Assembly (NCBI GenBank): GCA_902470695.1
Contig: CABRHH010000034.1
Coordinates: 1-27,291, forward strand
DNA length: 27,291 nt
Source of the DNA: an uncultured Collinsella sp.
GTDB taxonomy: Bacteria; Actinomycetota; Coriobacteriia; Coriobacteriales; Coriobacteriaceae
Reading direction: 5' to 3'
Made by a program: the position numbers and the translations under genes. Under the pieces are notes generated by a model. That model saw only the letters and a program-made list of their open reading frames with translations, was not told where the DNA came from and made no database searches. Positions within the stretch are counted from its first letter, which is position 1. Each line of letters begins with the position of its first letter. This document shows positions 1 to 7,223 of this stretch, piece after piece.

Positions 1-2
1 GG

Positions 3-110
3 AAGACGTGCAGGGAGGCGGCCCGCGAGCTCGGGCGCGCCCCGTCGACGGTCGCCAGTTGGTGTGCAATAAGAATTGGTCCGAACGAGCACCGGAATCT
101 GAGCGCCGCA
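3..110 (+). pseudogene. possible fragment of a transposase helix-turn-helix
   Basis: Frame 3 of the plus strand is open from the window edge to a stop at about 111-113. Near its start it reads REAARELGRAPSTVASW, which resembles the recognition helix-turn-helix of IS30- or IS3-type transposases. No upstream context is visible, and after this motif the reading frame no longer looks like protein. The neighbouring IS256 remnant makes transposon debris plausible. This is a weak call on one short motif; it could equally be the end of an unrelated regulator or chance. Confidence 0.22.
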
Positions 111-127
111 TGCATTAGGAATTGAGC

Positions 128-168
128 ATGAGGGCCGCGCCCCGGGGACTGGAGGGTGCAGCCCTCAT
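128..168. other. long imperfect GC-rich hairpin
   Basis: An inverted repeat pairs ATGAGGGC (128-135) with GCCCTCAT (161-168). It continues inward past one C/A mismatch through GCGCCC / GGGTGC, leaving an 11-nt loop. No clear U-tract follows on either strand, so it is not a convincing terminator. It lies between the possible transposase fragment and the IS256 remnant and may belong to the end of a mobile element. Confidence 0.45.
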
Positions 169-242
169 GATCTTTCTGCCCAATCCTCAATGACCACGGC
201 GCTCAAAAAGCTGTGGCCATTCGGACCACTTCCCAGTGAACA

Positions 243-768
243 TCAACAGCGCATCTCGGCGACCTCGGCGTCGAGCGAGGCGCACAGCCTCGACACGCAG
301 CTGCGGCTCATCGACTCGACCCCCCCCCATCTCGGCGGCGACGGCCTCGACCTTCCTCGTCGACACGCCGGCCGCCCACATGTCGCAGATCGCCGAGGCG
401 AGCTCCTTGTCGGTGCGCGACCACCTCCCGACCAGGTCGTCGGGGAAGTAGCTGCCCTCGCGCAACTTGGGGATCCCGAGCGCCACCGTCCCGACGCAGG
501 TGTCGAGCGAGCGCTCGCGGTAGCCGTTGCGCGGCACGCCGAGCTCGGAGGCCTACTCGTCCATCGCGGCGTTGATCAGCCCCTCCAGCAGCGACCTCAG
601 CGCCGCGTTGATGCCGATCGTGCCATCGGCGCGAACGCCGGCCGCGGCCAGCGCCCCCCCTCGCGTACAGTTTCCGTTGCGGCCGTTCTTTCTCGCGAAT
701 CTGGCGTTGTGGTGACTCACGATCCTAGGGGGCGGCCGCGCCCGTGGGGGCGACGGCCGGCCGACCAC
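243..768 (-). pseudogene. IS256 (mutator) family transposase remnant, N-terminal part
   Basis: The minus strand encodes the N-terminal hallmark of IS256/mutator transposases: RNGYRERSLDT, then VGTVALGIPKLREGSYFP, then GVSTRKVEAVAAEMG. Three lesions are visible. An in-frame TAG sits just upstream of the RNGYRER motif (about 552). A run of nine G (plus-strand C at 320-328) shifts the frame; reading it as 5 or 8 G restores VESMSRSCVSRLCASLDAEV, which matches the family. The restored frame then stops at 243, before any DDE catalytic domain. The element therefore cannot encode an active transposase. The N-terminal start is uncertain because sequence upstream of about 700 looks non-coding. It marks the distal side of the polysaccharide operon. 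Confidence 0.75.
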
Positions 769-822
769 CTACGCCAAATTTCGGGACGCATCCCCGCAAC
801 ATAGTGGCGTGCGCGATGTTGC

Positions 823-880
823 AAAAAAACGGCAGAAGCCTTCGATTCTCATATCATGGGATATCACTCAGGCTTCTTTG
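823..880 (-). terminator. probable intrinsic terminator of the polysaccharide operon
   Basis: Read on the minus strand, AGAAGCCT (870-877) pairs perfectly with AGGCTTCT (834-841), and flanking GGC/GCC can extend the stem across a small bulge. Immediately afterwards comes a run of seven T (plus-strand A at 823-829). The 28-nt loop holds a second small ATATC/GATAT stem. It lies about 135 nt beyond the stop of the last acetyltransferase and is the first plausible terminator after the operon. The 135 nt between them (881-1015) show no gene. Confidence 0.6.
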
Positions 881-1015
881 CCCATTGCATGACAGGGAAT
901 CTGCTGGTCAGCAAACACCATCGCCTCCCGACACGAAGAAGTCAGCCATCCGCTGCGCTGTAGGATGCTGTTAACGTCAGCAATAGTAGCCATAGGATAA
1001 TTCGGAACGTCGCAC

Positions 1016-1531
1016 TCACGGTATTTTAAAATCGTTGTATCCTGCTGTTGCGCTCTTTCGTGGGATAATTTTGCAAGGATTACCCACGACAATAGAGTTG
1101 GCTGGCACATCACAATTGACAAAGGAGCACGGAGCAATCAAGACATGGTCGCCGATGGTCACCCTCCCCACTATCATTGAGTTTATGCCAACCCAAACAT
1201 CATTTCCAAGAGTCGGGCAACCCTTTCTTTTCCCTCTGTTCTCTTGACCCAAGGTGCATCCCTTATGAAGAGCGCAGTTTTTTCCGATTATGACTCCTGG
1301 ATTAACATTAATGCCATACGCATGTCCGAGATACAAACCTGAACCGATATTATTTCCGTTACCGAGATTGAGGCCGTACTTCGTACTGAGATGTTTCCGG
1401 AGCGGATTAAGCAACACCCCTCCCCGAAGGCATAAAAGATAGCGCAAGGAATGGTCTCGCATCAGTTCGATTGGTGACACTTTATAGGAGCCGGTATATC
1501 GATAATAGTCAAGTTTGAATTTGTCTAGCAA
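1016..1531 (-). CDS. CysE/LbH-family acetyltransferase of the polysaccharide locus
   Basis: A 171-residue protein of the left-handed parallel beta-helix acyltransferase family. Hexapeptide-type repeats run from about residue 55 to 150 (for example NIGSGLYLGHAYGINVNPGVIIGKNCALHKGCTLG, here recalled in pieces: NIGSGLYLGH, INVNPGVIIGKNC, LHKGCTLGQ). The His-Lys-Gly stretch and the NRGKRKGCPTLGNDVWVG loop are typical of CysE-like O- or N-acetyltransferases that use acetyl-CoA. It starts with TTG, chosen because a strong AAGGAGG lies 6 nt upstream. It is the last gene of the operon, 21 nt after rfbB, and probably acetylates the glycan or the dTDP-amino sugar. The acceptor cannot be read from the sequence. 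Its G+C appears lower than the housekeeping genes. Confidence 0.85.
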   Translation of the reverse strand: MLDKFKLDYYRYTGSYKVSPIELMRDHSLRYLLCLRGGVLLNPLRKHLSTKYGLNLGNGNNIGSGLYLGHAYGINVNPGVIIGKNCALHKGCTLGQENRGKRKGCPTLGNDVWVGINSMIVGRVTIGDHVLIAPCSFVNCDVPANSIVVGNPCKIIPRKSATAGYNDFKIP

Positions 1532-1552
1532 TTTGAGCCTCCTTGTCTGTCT

Positions 1553-2581
1553 TCACTGTCCCAATTCAGCATATTTTGCCTCGGTGGCCTCTTTAGCAGG
1601 GCGCCACCAGAGCTCGTTGTCCTCGTACCAGCGCACAGTGGCAGCCAGGCCCTCCGCGAAGTCGGTATGTTTTGGCTCCCAGCCTAGCTCGCAGCGCAGC
1701 TTCATGAAGTCGATGGCGTAGCGGCGGTCGTGACCGGGGCGGTCGCGCACCCAGTCGAAGGCGTCTGCGGGCTCGCCCATTACCTGTAGGATCGCTCGTA
1801 GCACATCGATGTTACTCCTCTCGCCGTCGGCGCCGATCAGGTAGGTCTCGCCAATGCGACCACGGGTCAGAATCTCCCACACGGCCGATGAGTGGTCCTC
1901 TGTGTTAATCCAGTCGCGAACGTTCCTCCCGTCGCCGTAGAGCTTTGGGCGCTTCCCGCACAGGATATTGGTAATCTGGCGGGGGATGAACTTCTCGACG
2001 TGCTGGTAGGGGCCGTAGTTGTTCGAGCAGTTCGAGATTGTCGTGCGCAGCCCGTAGGTGCGGGTCCACGCGCGCACCAGCATGTCGGAGGCCGCCTTGG
2101 TTGAGCTGTAGGGGCTCGAGGGCCTGTAGGGAGTCTCCTCGGTGAAGCGCGCCGGGTCGTCGAGCGCCAGGTCGCCGTAGACCTCGTCGGTGGACACGTG
2201 GTGGTAGCGGATGCCGTGCTTGCGCACTGCCTCCAGCAAGCGAAAGGTGCCCTCGACGTTGGTGCGAAGGAAAGGCTCGGGGTCGGCGATGGAGCTGTCG
2301 TTGTGGCTCTCGGCCGCGTAGTGGACGATCGCGTCATGCCCGGGCACCAGCTCGTCGAGCAGCGCCGCGTCGCAGACGTCGCCAACCACGAGCTCGACGC
2401 GGTCCGACGGCAGCCCTGCCAGGTTCTCCTTGTTGCCCGCGTAGGTCAGTTTGTCTAGCACGGTCACGTGCACCTCGGGGTGCTCGCGCACGACGTGGTG
2501 CACGAAGTTGCTGCCGATGAAGCCGCAGCCGCCGGTCACGATGATGTTTTGGGGTTGGAAGGTGTTGCTATTTAAAATCAA
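1553..2581 (-). CDS. rfbB: dTDP-glucose 4,6-dehydratase RfbB/RmlB
   Basis: Converts dTDP-glucose to dTDP-4-keto-6-deoxyglucose in the cytosol, the branch point for rhamnose and for 4-amino-6-deoxy sugars. It is a short-chain dehydrogenase/reductase with the NAD-binding GxxGxxG (G17, G20, G23 in VTGGCGFIGSNF), the dehydratase signature TDEVYG (131-136) and the catalytic YxxxK (Y158, K162). At 342 residues the length is normal. The open frame extends upstream to 2650, but the start is set at TTG 2581 because AGGAG lies 5 nt upstream and the extension overlaps the TIR remnant and lacks homology-like sequence. The remnant's frame ends at 2568, so they overlap by 14 nt. rfbA is separated from it by about 1.1 kb of decayed DNA rather than adjoining it as usual. 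Confidence 0.95.
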   Translation of the reverse strand: MILNSNTFQPQNIIVTGGCGFIGSNFVHHVVREHPEVHVTVLDKLTYAGNKENLAGLPSDRVELVVGDVCDAALLDELVPGHDAIVHYAAESHNDSSIADPEPFLRTNVEGTFRLLEAVRKHGIRYHHVSTDEVYGDLALDDPARFTEETPYRPSSPYSSTKAASDMLVRAWTRTYGLRTTISNCSNNYGPYQHVEKFIPRQITNILCGKRPKLYGDGRNVRDWINTEDHSSAVWEILTRGRIGETYLIGADGERSNIDVLRAILQVMGEPADAFDWVRDRPGHDRRYAIDFMKLRCELGWEPKHTDFAEGLAATVRWYEDNELWWRPAKEATEAKYAELGQ

Positions 2582-3192
2582 CGCTACTCCTCTCGAAGCG
2601 ATTTGAGGACTTGTCTGCCTGGCGCCGCCCTTTGTGGGAGATGGGCGCATTGAAGCGCTGCCTGGTCATGCATGGATCGTAGTTCCAAAGCCTCTGGCTT
2701 TTGTTATATGCGTTCTCTATGTACCGAGATGGGTTGGCCAAAAACATGCCCTCGCCAGCAAGGGCTATGTAGGGCCCTTCGAGCCAATCGATTAACTGGC
2801 ATTTCTCGCAGAAATGTTTCTTCGGTAGCTGGTTGCACCTGTTGTTGACGACAATTGGACACAGATGGTCGTTGTCGAAAAACTCCACACCGAGGCCGTT
2901 CGAATGCGACGTCTCCCCATTGCGCGAATATTCTCGCAACGAGTACTTGATTTCCCAGTCGATCCACTTGCCCTGAGTCATGCTGGGCGAGATCACTACG
3001 ATGGTCACGCTCGTGTCGAACAACATCCCCTTCAGGCTCTCTCATGGTCTCGGTCTTCAGGTCCGTCATATCCGGGTAATCGCTTGTCTCTCCCCTGCAG
3101 AAGATGGCGTCGTCGCCGAGAGCGTCGACGATTTTGTCCCGGACCGAGCGTGCCTCGTTGTATTTGTATGAGATGAAGGTTTTTCTTGCTAT
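2568..3192 (-). pseudogene. broken TIR-like (DUF1863/MTH538, ThsB-type) protein
   Basis: Two minus-strand frames together give a TIR-like protein. The first part reads ARKTFISYKYNEARSVRDKI and GETSDYPDMTDLKTETMRE; the second, in another frame, reads MLFDTSVTIVVISPSMTQGK then WIDWEIKYSLREYSRNG. This matches the DUF1863/MTH538 TIR-like family, which includes the Thoeris sensor ThsB. Lesions: a good ribosome site (AAAGGAG) is followed 5 nt later by ATA instead of ATG (3190-3192); near 3036-3042 the frame breaks at AGAGAG, where one more AG would restore RESLKGML. After SNGL the segment usually found before the PIVVNNR motif also looks shortened. The 3' end reads IENAYNKSQ, then unfamiliar sequence to 2568. 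It follows the membrane-protein remnant by 35 nt. As written it should give no full-length protein, barring strong recoding. Confidence 0.8.
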
Positions 3193-3227
3193 AGCGGCTC
3201 CTTTCCATGCGGACGAAAACCTGAGGC

Positions 3228-3542
3228 CTAGCCGAAGACCAGAATTGCCCAGCTCGCAACTCCCATAACACAAACGGCCGAGTAGAAGCCGAAAACAGAC
3301 CAGCTGAAATAGATGTCCCTTCTTCTTGTCTTGTCACCCGCGCTCGGATTGAATGGCCTCAGGCTCGTCGGGTGCTCATTGCCCTCGGCGGTGTCGATCA
3401 AAGATTACAGGACACGGTATTGGCGCTCTAGTTGGAGATATTTCGCGTCGAAGAAAGACATTGCGGCAAAGGACGAGATTAAGAGGACCAGGTAGGCGGC
3501 AAAACGATGGCCCTTTGAATGACTCTGCTTGTGGGAGAACAG
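3228..3542 (-). pseudogene. remnant of a small two-helix membrane protein with in-frame stop
   Basis: One minus-strand frame reads FSHKQSHSKGHRFAAYLVLL ... SSFAAMSFFDAKYLQLERQYRVL, then TAA (3405-3407), then SLIDTAEGNEHPTSLRPFNP, a basic DKTRRRDIYF and a second hydrophobic stretch WSVFGFYSAVCVMGVASWAI before TAG at 3228. Two membrane helices flank a hydrophilic segment of about 55 residues. The TAA is one base from CAA. The 5' end is lost: a TGA at 3543-3545 closes the frame, and hydrophobic residues in another frame just upstream (CCVILVVLMTVL) hint at a further frameshift. It is immediately upstream of the TIR-like remnant and was probably its operon partner. I do not recognise the family. 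The 180 nt between this remnant and rfbA hold no recognisable gene. Confidence 0.5.
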
Positions 3543-3723
3543 TCATCAAAACGACCAAAATCACGCAGCAGGATCCTTTGATTGTGCAGGAATAGTTCGA
3601 CATTCGGGCAATGACCGCCCGTGCAAAGCCAAGACATTGAATCTTAACCTCCGAGCTTCCGCAAGCGGACCTCGCCGCAGAAGCCGTCGCGCTTCCAGTT
3701 TCCGCATCAAGCTTGGACAACGT

Positions 3724-4605
3724 CTACCCCTCCTCCTCCGCCACGGTGATCAGGTAGCGGCCGTAGGCGGTCTTCCTGAGCGCCTCGCCCAGCCCGCGCA
3801 GCTGTGCCGCACCGATGAAGCCGCGGCGGTAGGCTATCTCCTCGATGCAGGCGATGTAGTAGCCCTGGCGGCTCTGCACGGCCTCCACGTACTCGGCGGC
3901 TTTCAGCAGCCCCTCGGGCGTGCCAGTGTCGAGCCACGCCATGCCGCGGCCCATGAGCTCCACAGAGAGCTGCTCGCGCTCGAGGTAGGCGTTGTTCACG
4001 CTGGTGATCTCGAGCTCGCCGCGCGCCGAGGACTCCACTGTGGCGGCGATGTCCGCCACCCGGCTGTCGTAAAAGTACAGGCCCGGCACCGCGTAATTGG
4101 ACTTGGGCCGCTCGGGCTTCTCCTCGATGCCCACGACGCTGCGCTCCGAGTCGAACTCTACCACGCCGAACGAACGGGCGTCGGCAACTGGGTAGCCGAA
4201 CACCACCGCGCCGCCCTCCGACTCGACCTTGGCGCGGGCACGATTGAGGGCACGCGTGAGGTCCTGGCCGTGGAACATATTGTCGCCGAGCACTAGCGCA
4301 CAGGGCTCGCTGGCGAGGAACTCGCGCCCGATGGTGAACGCCTCGGCCAACCCGCGCGGCTCGGCCTGCTCGGCGTACTCGAGGCGCATGCCCAGCTCGG
4401 AGCCGTCGCCAAGGAGCTCGCGGAACGCGGGCAGGTCGCGCGGGGTGGAGATGATCAGCACCTCGCGGATGCCGGCCAGCATGAGTACGCTGAGCGGGTA
4501 GTACACCAGCGGCTTGTCGTAGATCGGCAGCAGCTGCTTGCTGACCGCCTTGGTTATTGGATGAAGTCGAGTACCGGAGCCTCCCGCCAGGATTATGCCT
4601 TTCAC
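3724..4605 (-). CDS. rfbA: glucose-1-phosphate thymidylyltransferase RfbA/RmlA
   Basis: Makes dTDP-glucose from glucose-1-phosphate and dTTP, feeding RfbB. The N-terminus carries the nucleotidyltransferase signature GIILAGGSGTRLHPIT followed by SKQLLPIYDKPLVYYPLS, and the core has LGDNMFHG and EEKPERPKSNYAVPGLYFYD, both diagnostic of RmlA. The 293-residue length is typical. It begins at GTG 4605, which shares a GTGA overlap with the stop codon of the aminotransferase gene, so the two are translationally coupled. It ends at 3724 beside degraded DNA; rmlC, which commonly follows, is missing. Confidence 0.96.
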   Translation of the reverse strand: MKGIILAGGSGTRLHPITKAVSKQLLPIYDKPLVYYPLSVLMLAGIREVLIISTPRDLPAFRELLGDGSELGMRLEYAEQAEPRGLAEAFTIGREFLASEPCALVLGDNMFHGQDLTRALNRARAKVESEGGAVVFGYPVADARSFGVVEFDSERSVVGIEEKPERPKSNYAVPGLYFYDSRVADIAATVESSARGELEITSVNNAYLEREQLSVELMGRGMAWLDTGTPEGLLKAAEYVEAVQSRQGYYIACIEEIAYRRGFIGAAQLRGLGEALRKTAYGRYLITVAEEEG

Positions 4606-5717
4606 CGCTTACACCCCAAAACAATGTCGCAAATGCGGTCAATATCTTCGAGAGCTAGGTCGGCATATATAGGCAGGGTAAGCACCTGGGAGGCAGCACG
4701 CTTCGCCACCGGAGTGCGCTCGGAGGAGTACACGCTGCGGTAGCAGGCGTAGTCACTGATAAGAGGGTAGAAATACTTTCGCGCGCCCACACCGGCCGCA
4801 CCCAACGCCACAAACACGATATCGCGCGTGGCACCGAAAACCACGGGGTCGAAGAGAACGGGCAAATAAGCGTAGTTGTGTTTGACGCCTTCTGTGGGAC
4901 GAAACACGGTGACGCCAGGCACGCTTTCGAGCCGCATCCAGTAGCGCTCAGCCAGGGTTTGGCGCTTGGCAATCTCGGCGTCGAGGTGGCGTAGGTTACA
5001 CACGCCCATGGCGGCGCAGAACTCATTCATCTTGGCGTTGCCGCCGACGTACTCAACATCCTCGGGACCGGTGATTCCAAAGTTCTTCCACTGGTTGAGT
5101 ACGTCGTAGAGAGCAGGGTCCTTAAATGCCACCGCACCGCCCTCGATAGTATTGAATACCTTGGTAGCGTGAAAGCTAAACATAGAAGCATCGCCAAATG
5201 TGGCAGCAGACGCCTCTCCGCGCTCCACCCCGAAGGCATGAGCGGCATCGTAGACCACCTTGAGGCCGTGACGCTCGGCCACCCTCTGTATTGCATCGAC
5301 GTCACAGAGGTTGCCGTAGACATGCACTGGCACAATGGCGCAGGTGCGCGAGGTGACGGCAGCCTCGATGGCGGCGGGGTCGAGCGTAAGGTCACCAGGG
5401 CGCACATCAGCAAACACGGGCGTGAGCCCCTTTCGCTTGATGGCGTGAGTGGTGGAGGCGAAGCTGTAGGGCGTGGTGATCACCTCGCCACCGGCAGGCA
5501 ACTGCAGAGCTTCCAGGATACACTCCAGGGCACTGTGCCCGTTGGTGAACAAACAGATGTTATCGATACCAAGGCGTTCTTTAAGTGCATACTCAAGCTT
5601 CTTATGCTCGGCCCCCATGTTGGTGAGCCAGTGGCTCTCCCACAAGGGGGCAATTTCATCGATATATTCCTCAAGCGGCGGAATCGACGAGCGGGTGACT
5701 AGAATGCGGCCATTCAT
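4602..5717 (-). CDS. DegT/DnrJ/EryC1 family sugar aminotransferase (VioA/FdtB-like)
   Basis: A PLP-dependent nucleotide-sugar aminotransferase of 371 residues. Hallmarks are WLTNMG near the N-terminus, TNGHSALECIL, VPVHVYGN, the PLP-binding Asp in YDAAHAFG (about D157), and the Schiff-base lysine in FSFHATKVFNTIEGG (about K186). With RfbA and RfbB beside it, the natural substrate is dTDP-4-keto-6-deoxyglucose, giving a dTDP-4-amino-4,6-dideoxyhexose; gluco or galacto configuration, or a 3-amino product, cannot be told from sequence. The second ATG (5717) is preferred over 5729 because GGAGG lies 5-6 nt before it. It overlaps rfbA by 4 nt. Confidence 0.88.
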   Translation of the reverse strand: MNGRILVTRSSIPPLEEYIDEIAPLWESHWLTNMGAEHKKLEYALKERLGIDNICLFTNGHSALECILEALQLPAGGEVITTPYSFASTTHAIKRKGLTPVFADVRPGDLTLDPAAIEAAVTSRTCAIVPVHVYGNLCDVDAIQRVAERHGLKVVYDAAHAFGVERGEASAATFGDASMFSFHATKVFNTIEGGAVAFKDPALYDVLNQWKNFGITGPEDVEYVGGNAKMNEFCAAMGVCNLRHLDAEIAKRQTLAERYWMRLESVPGVTVFRPTEGVKHNYAYLPVLFDPVVFGATRDIVFVALGAAGVGARKYFYPLISDYACYRSVYSSERTPVAKRAASQVLTLPIYADLALEDIDRICDIVLGCKR

Positions 5718-5768
5718 TTCAACCTCCATTTTTCTTCGATTTTCAAAGAGCGTTGTTGCCCGCGATGG

Positions 5769-7223
5769 CTATTGGTTGCGAACTAGATCCGTCAGAGTCA
5801 ACTTGATATATCGAAAGGACTCGACCTTGAACAGAACCGACAGTCCCAGATATAAGAAAGCCATAATCCCAGCCTGAAAAAGCGCCGCGGCCAACGGCCA
5901 GTCGACGATGGAGCCCACGGCCCACGCTGCCGCTCCCGAGACAACAGATAACGCCACTGCCGGCGCGAAGTCTCTGAGCTGCTCACCGTATGTGTAGCCG
6001 ACAAGCCTGTTAATCGGCCACATGTTGACGAACGTTGAGATGATGTTCGCAAGCGCGTAGCACCCCGCAATCCATATCGGGTCCGACGAGAGCAATGCGG
6101 CCAGCATGAGCAAGGCGAACGCGTACGACTTCCTGATTAGCTCGAACTTGAGGAACAAGTCGCTCCTCCCAATGCCGTTGAGCACCTGCAGGTTGGTAGA
6201 GTGGATTGGCAAGAGGGCGTAGATGAAGCAGTACACCTGAAAATACGGGACGCAGGGGATCCATTGCTCTCCAAGGACGACCCTCACCACTGGCTCGGCG
6301 GCCACCGCGAAGAAGGTCATAACCGGGAACACGAAGTACGTCGAAGTCTTGAGAGCACGTCTTGCCAGGCGCTTCACGACAAACAAATCACCTTGCACGC
6401 GAGACACTGCGGAGAGCATGACGGGTTGGATGGCGCCGTCTAGGACCATGCCAAGGGCCTGCGGGTATTTTTTGCCCTGGGAGACGAACCCGAGCGCCGC
6501 GGAATCGAACTTTCTGCCAACCACGAGGTCGGATATGCCTTGGTATCCCTGCTCGAGCAGCGCGGCAGCGAGTATCTTCCAGCCGAAAGAAAACAATTCC
6601 CGCGCTCGCGACGAAACGAATACGGCCTTGGGCTTCCAATCGACTTGGAGGAACATAACGAGACAATTGACCGCCACGTAGCACAGTTGCTGGCAAACAA
6701 GAGCCCAGAGCCCAGCACCTGCAAGGGAAAGCGCGATACCGAGGCAGCCAGACATCAAGACCGCACTGAGCGTGGCCTTGAATACCTTGTGCAACTGCAG
6801 ATTTCTCTGCACGATGGCAACCTGCACGGCGTTCAACGAGTTCAGAAGAAATACTAGACCCAACACCCTTATGGGCCATACAATCTCGCCGAAATCGAAG
6901 TTGTCTTCGATGAAAGGCGCAACCAAGAACAGGATCGCATACATTGCGAGCGAGATGGCGAAGCTCAGCCAGAAGACCGTCGAGCAGTCGTCATCGTCCA
7001 TGTCGGACGTCTGCACAAGTGCTGTGTTTAGCCCTGACTGAACGAAGACGTTTCCGATATTCACAAAGGCGAGGATCACCGCAAGCGCGCCGAACTGTTC
7101 CGGGGCGAGAATACGCGCCATGACAATTTGGACAACCAGCTCGACAACCGCCCTCCCGCCCTTTTCAAACAGCTTCCACCCCACCGACGCTATAGTCGAA
7201 CTCTTGAGCGAGGGGCTAACCAT
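5769..7223 (-). CDS. wzx: Wzx-type polysaccharide flippase (MOP superfamily)
   Basis: A 484-residue polytopic membrane protein with about 12-14 predicted hydrophobic helices. It has the N-terminal pattern of WzxC-like exporters: a short tail, then GWKLFEKGGRAVVELVVQIV and MARILAPEQFGALAVILAF. It would flip the undecaprenyl-linked repeat unit across the cytoplasmic membrane before polymerisation. An upstream TTG at 7256 is possible, but ATG 7223 gives the conventional N-terminus, a GAGGA upstream and only an 8-nt overlap with the preceding glycosyltransferase. The aminotransferase follows after about 50 nt. Substrate specificity is not readable. Confidence 0.9.
   Translation of the reverse strand: MVSPSLKSSTIASVGWKLFEKGGRAVVELVVQIVMARILAPEQFGALAVILAFVNIGNVFVQSGLNTALVQTSDMDDDDCSTVFWLSFAISLAMYAILFLVAPFIEDNFDFGEIVWPIRVLGLVFLLNSLNAVQVAIVQRNLQLHKVFKATLSAVLMSGCLGIALSLAGAGLWALVCQQLCYVAVNCLVMFLQVDWKPKAVFVSSRARELFSFGWKILAAALLEQGYQGISDLVVGRKFDSAALGFVSQGKKYPQALGMVLDGAIQPVMLSAVSRVQGDLFVVKRLARRALKTSTYFVFPVMTFFAVAAEPVVRVVLGEQWIPCVPYFQVYCFIYALLPIHSTNLQVLNGIGRSDLFLKFELIRKSYAFALLMLAALLSSDPIWIAGCYALANIISTFVNMWPINRLVGYTYGEQLRDFAPAVALSVVSGAAAWAVGSIVDWPLAAALFQAGIMAFLYLGLSVLFKVESFRYIKLTLTDLVRNQ

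Noticed and set aside
3529..4296. A 255-codon plus-strand frame opposite rfbA.
   Set aside because: Antisense shadow of rfbA; the rfbA protein is complete and canonical on the minus strand.
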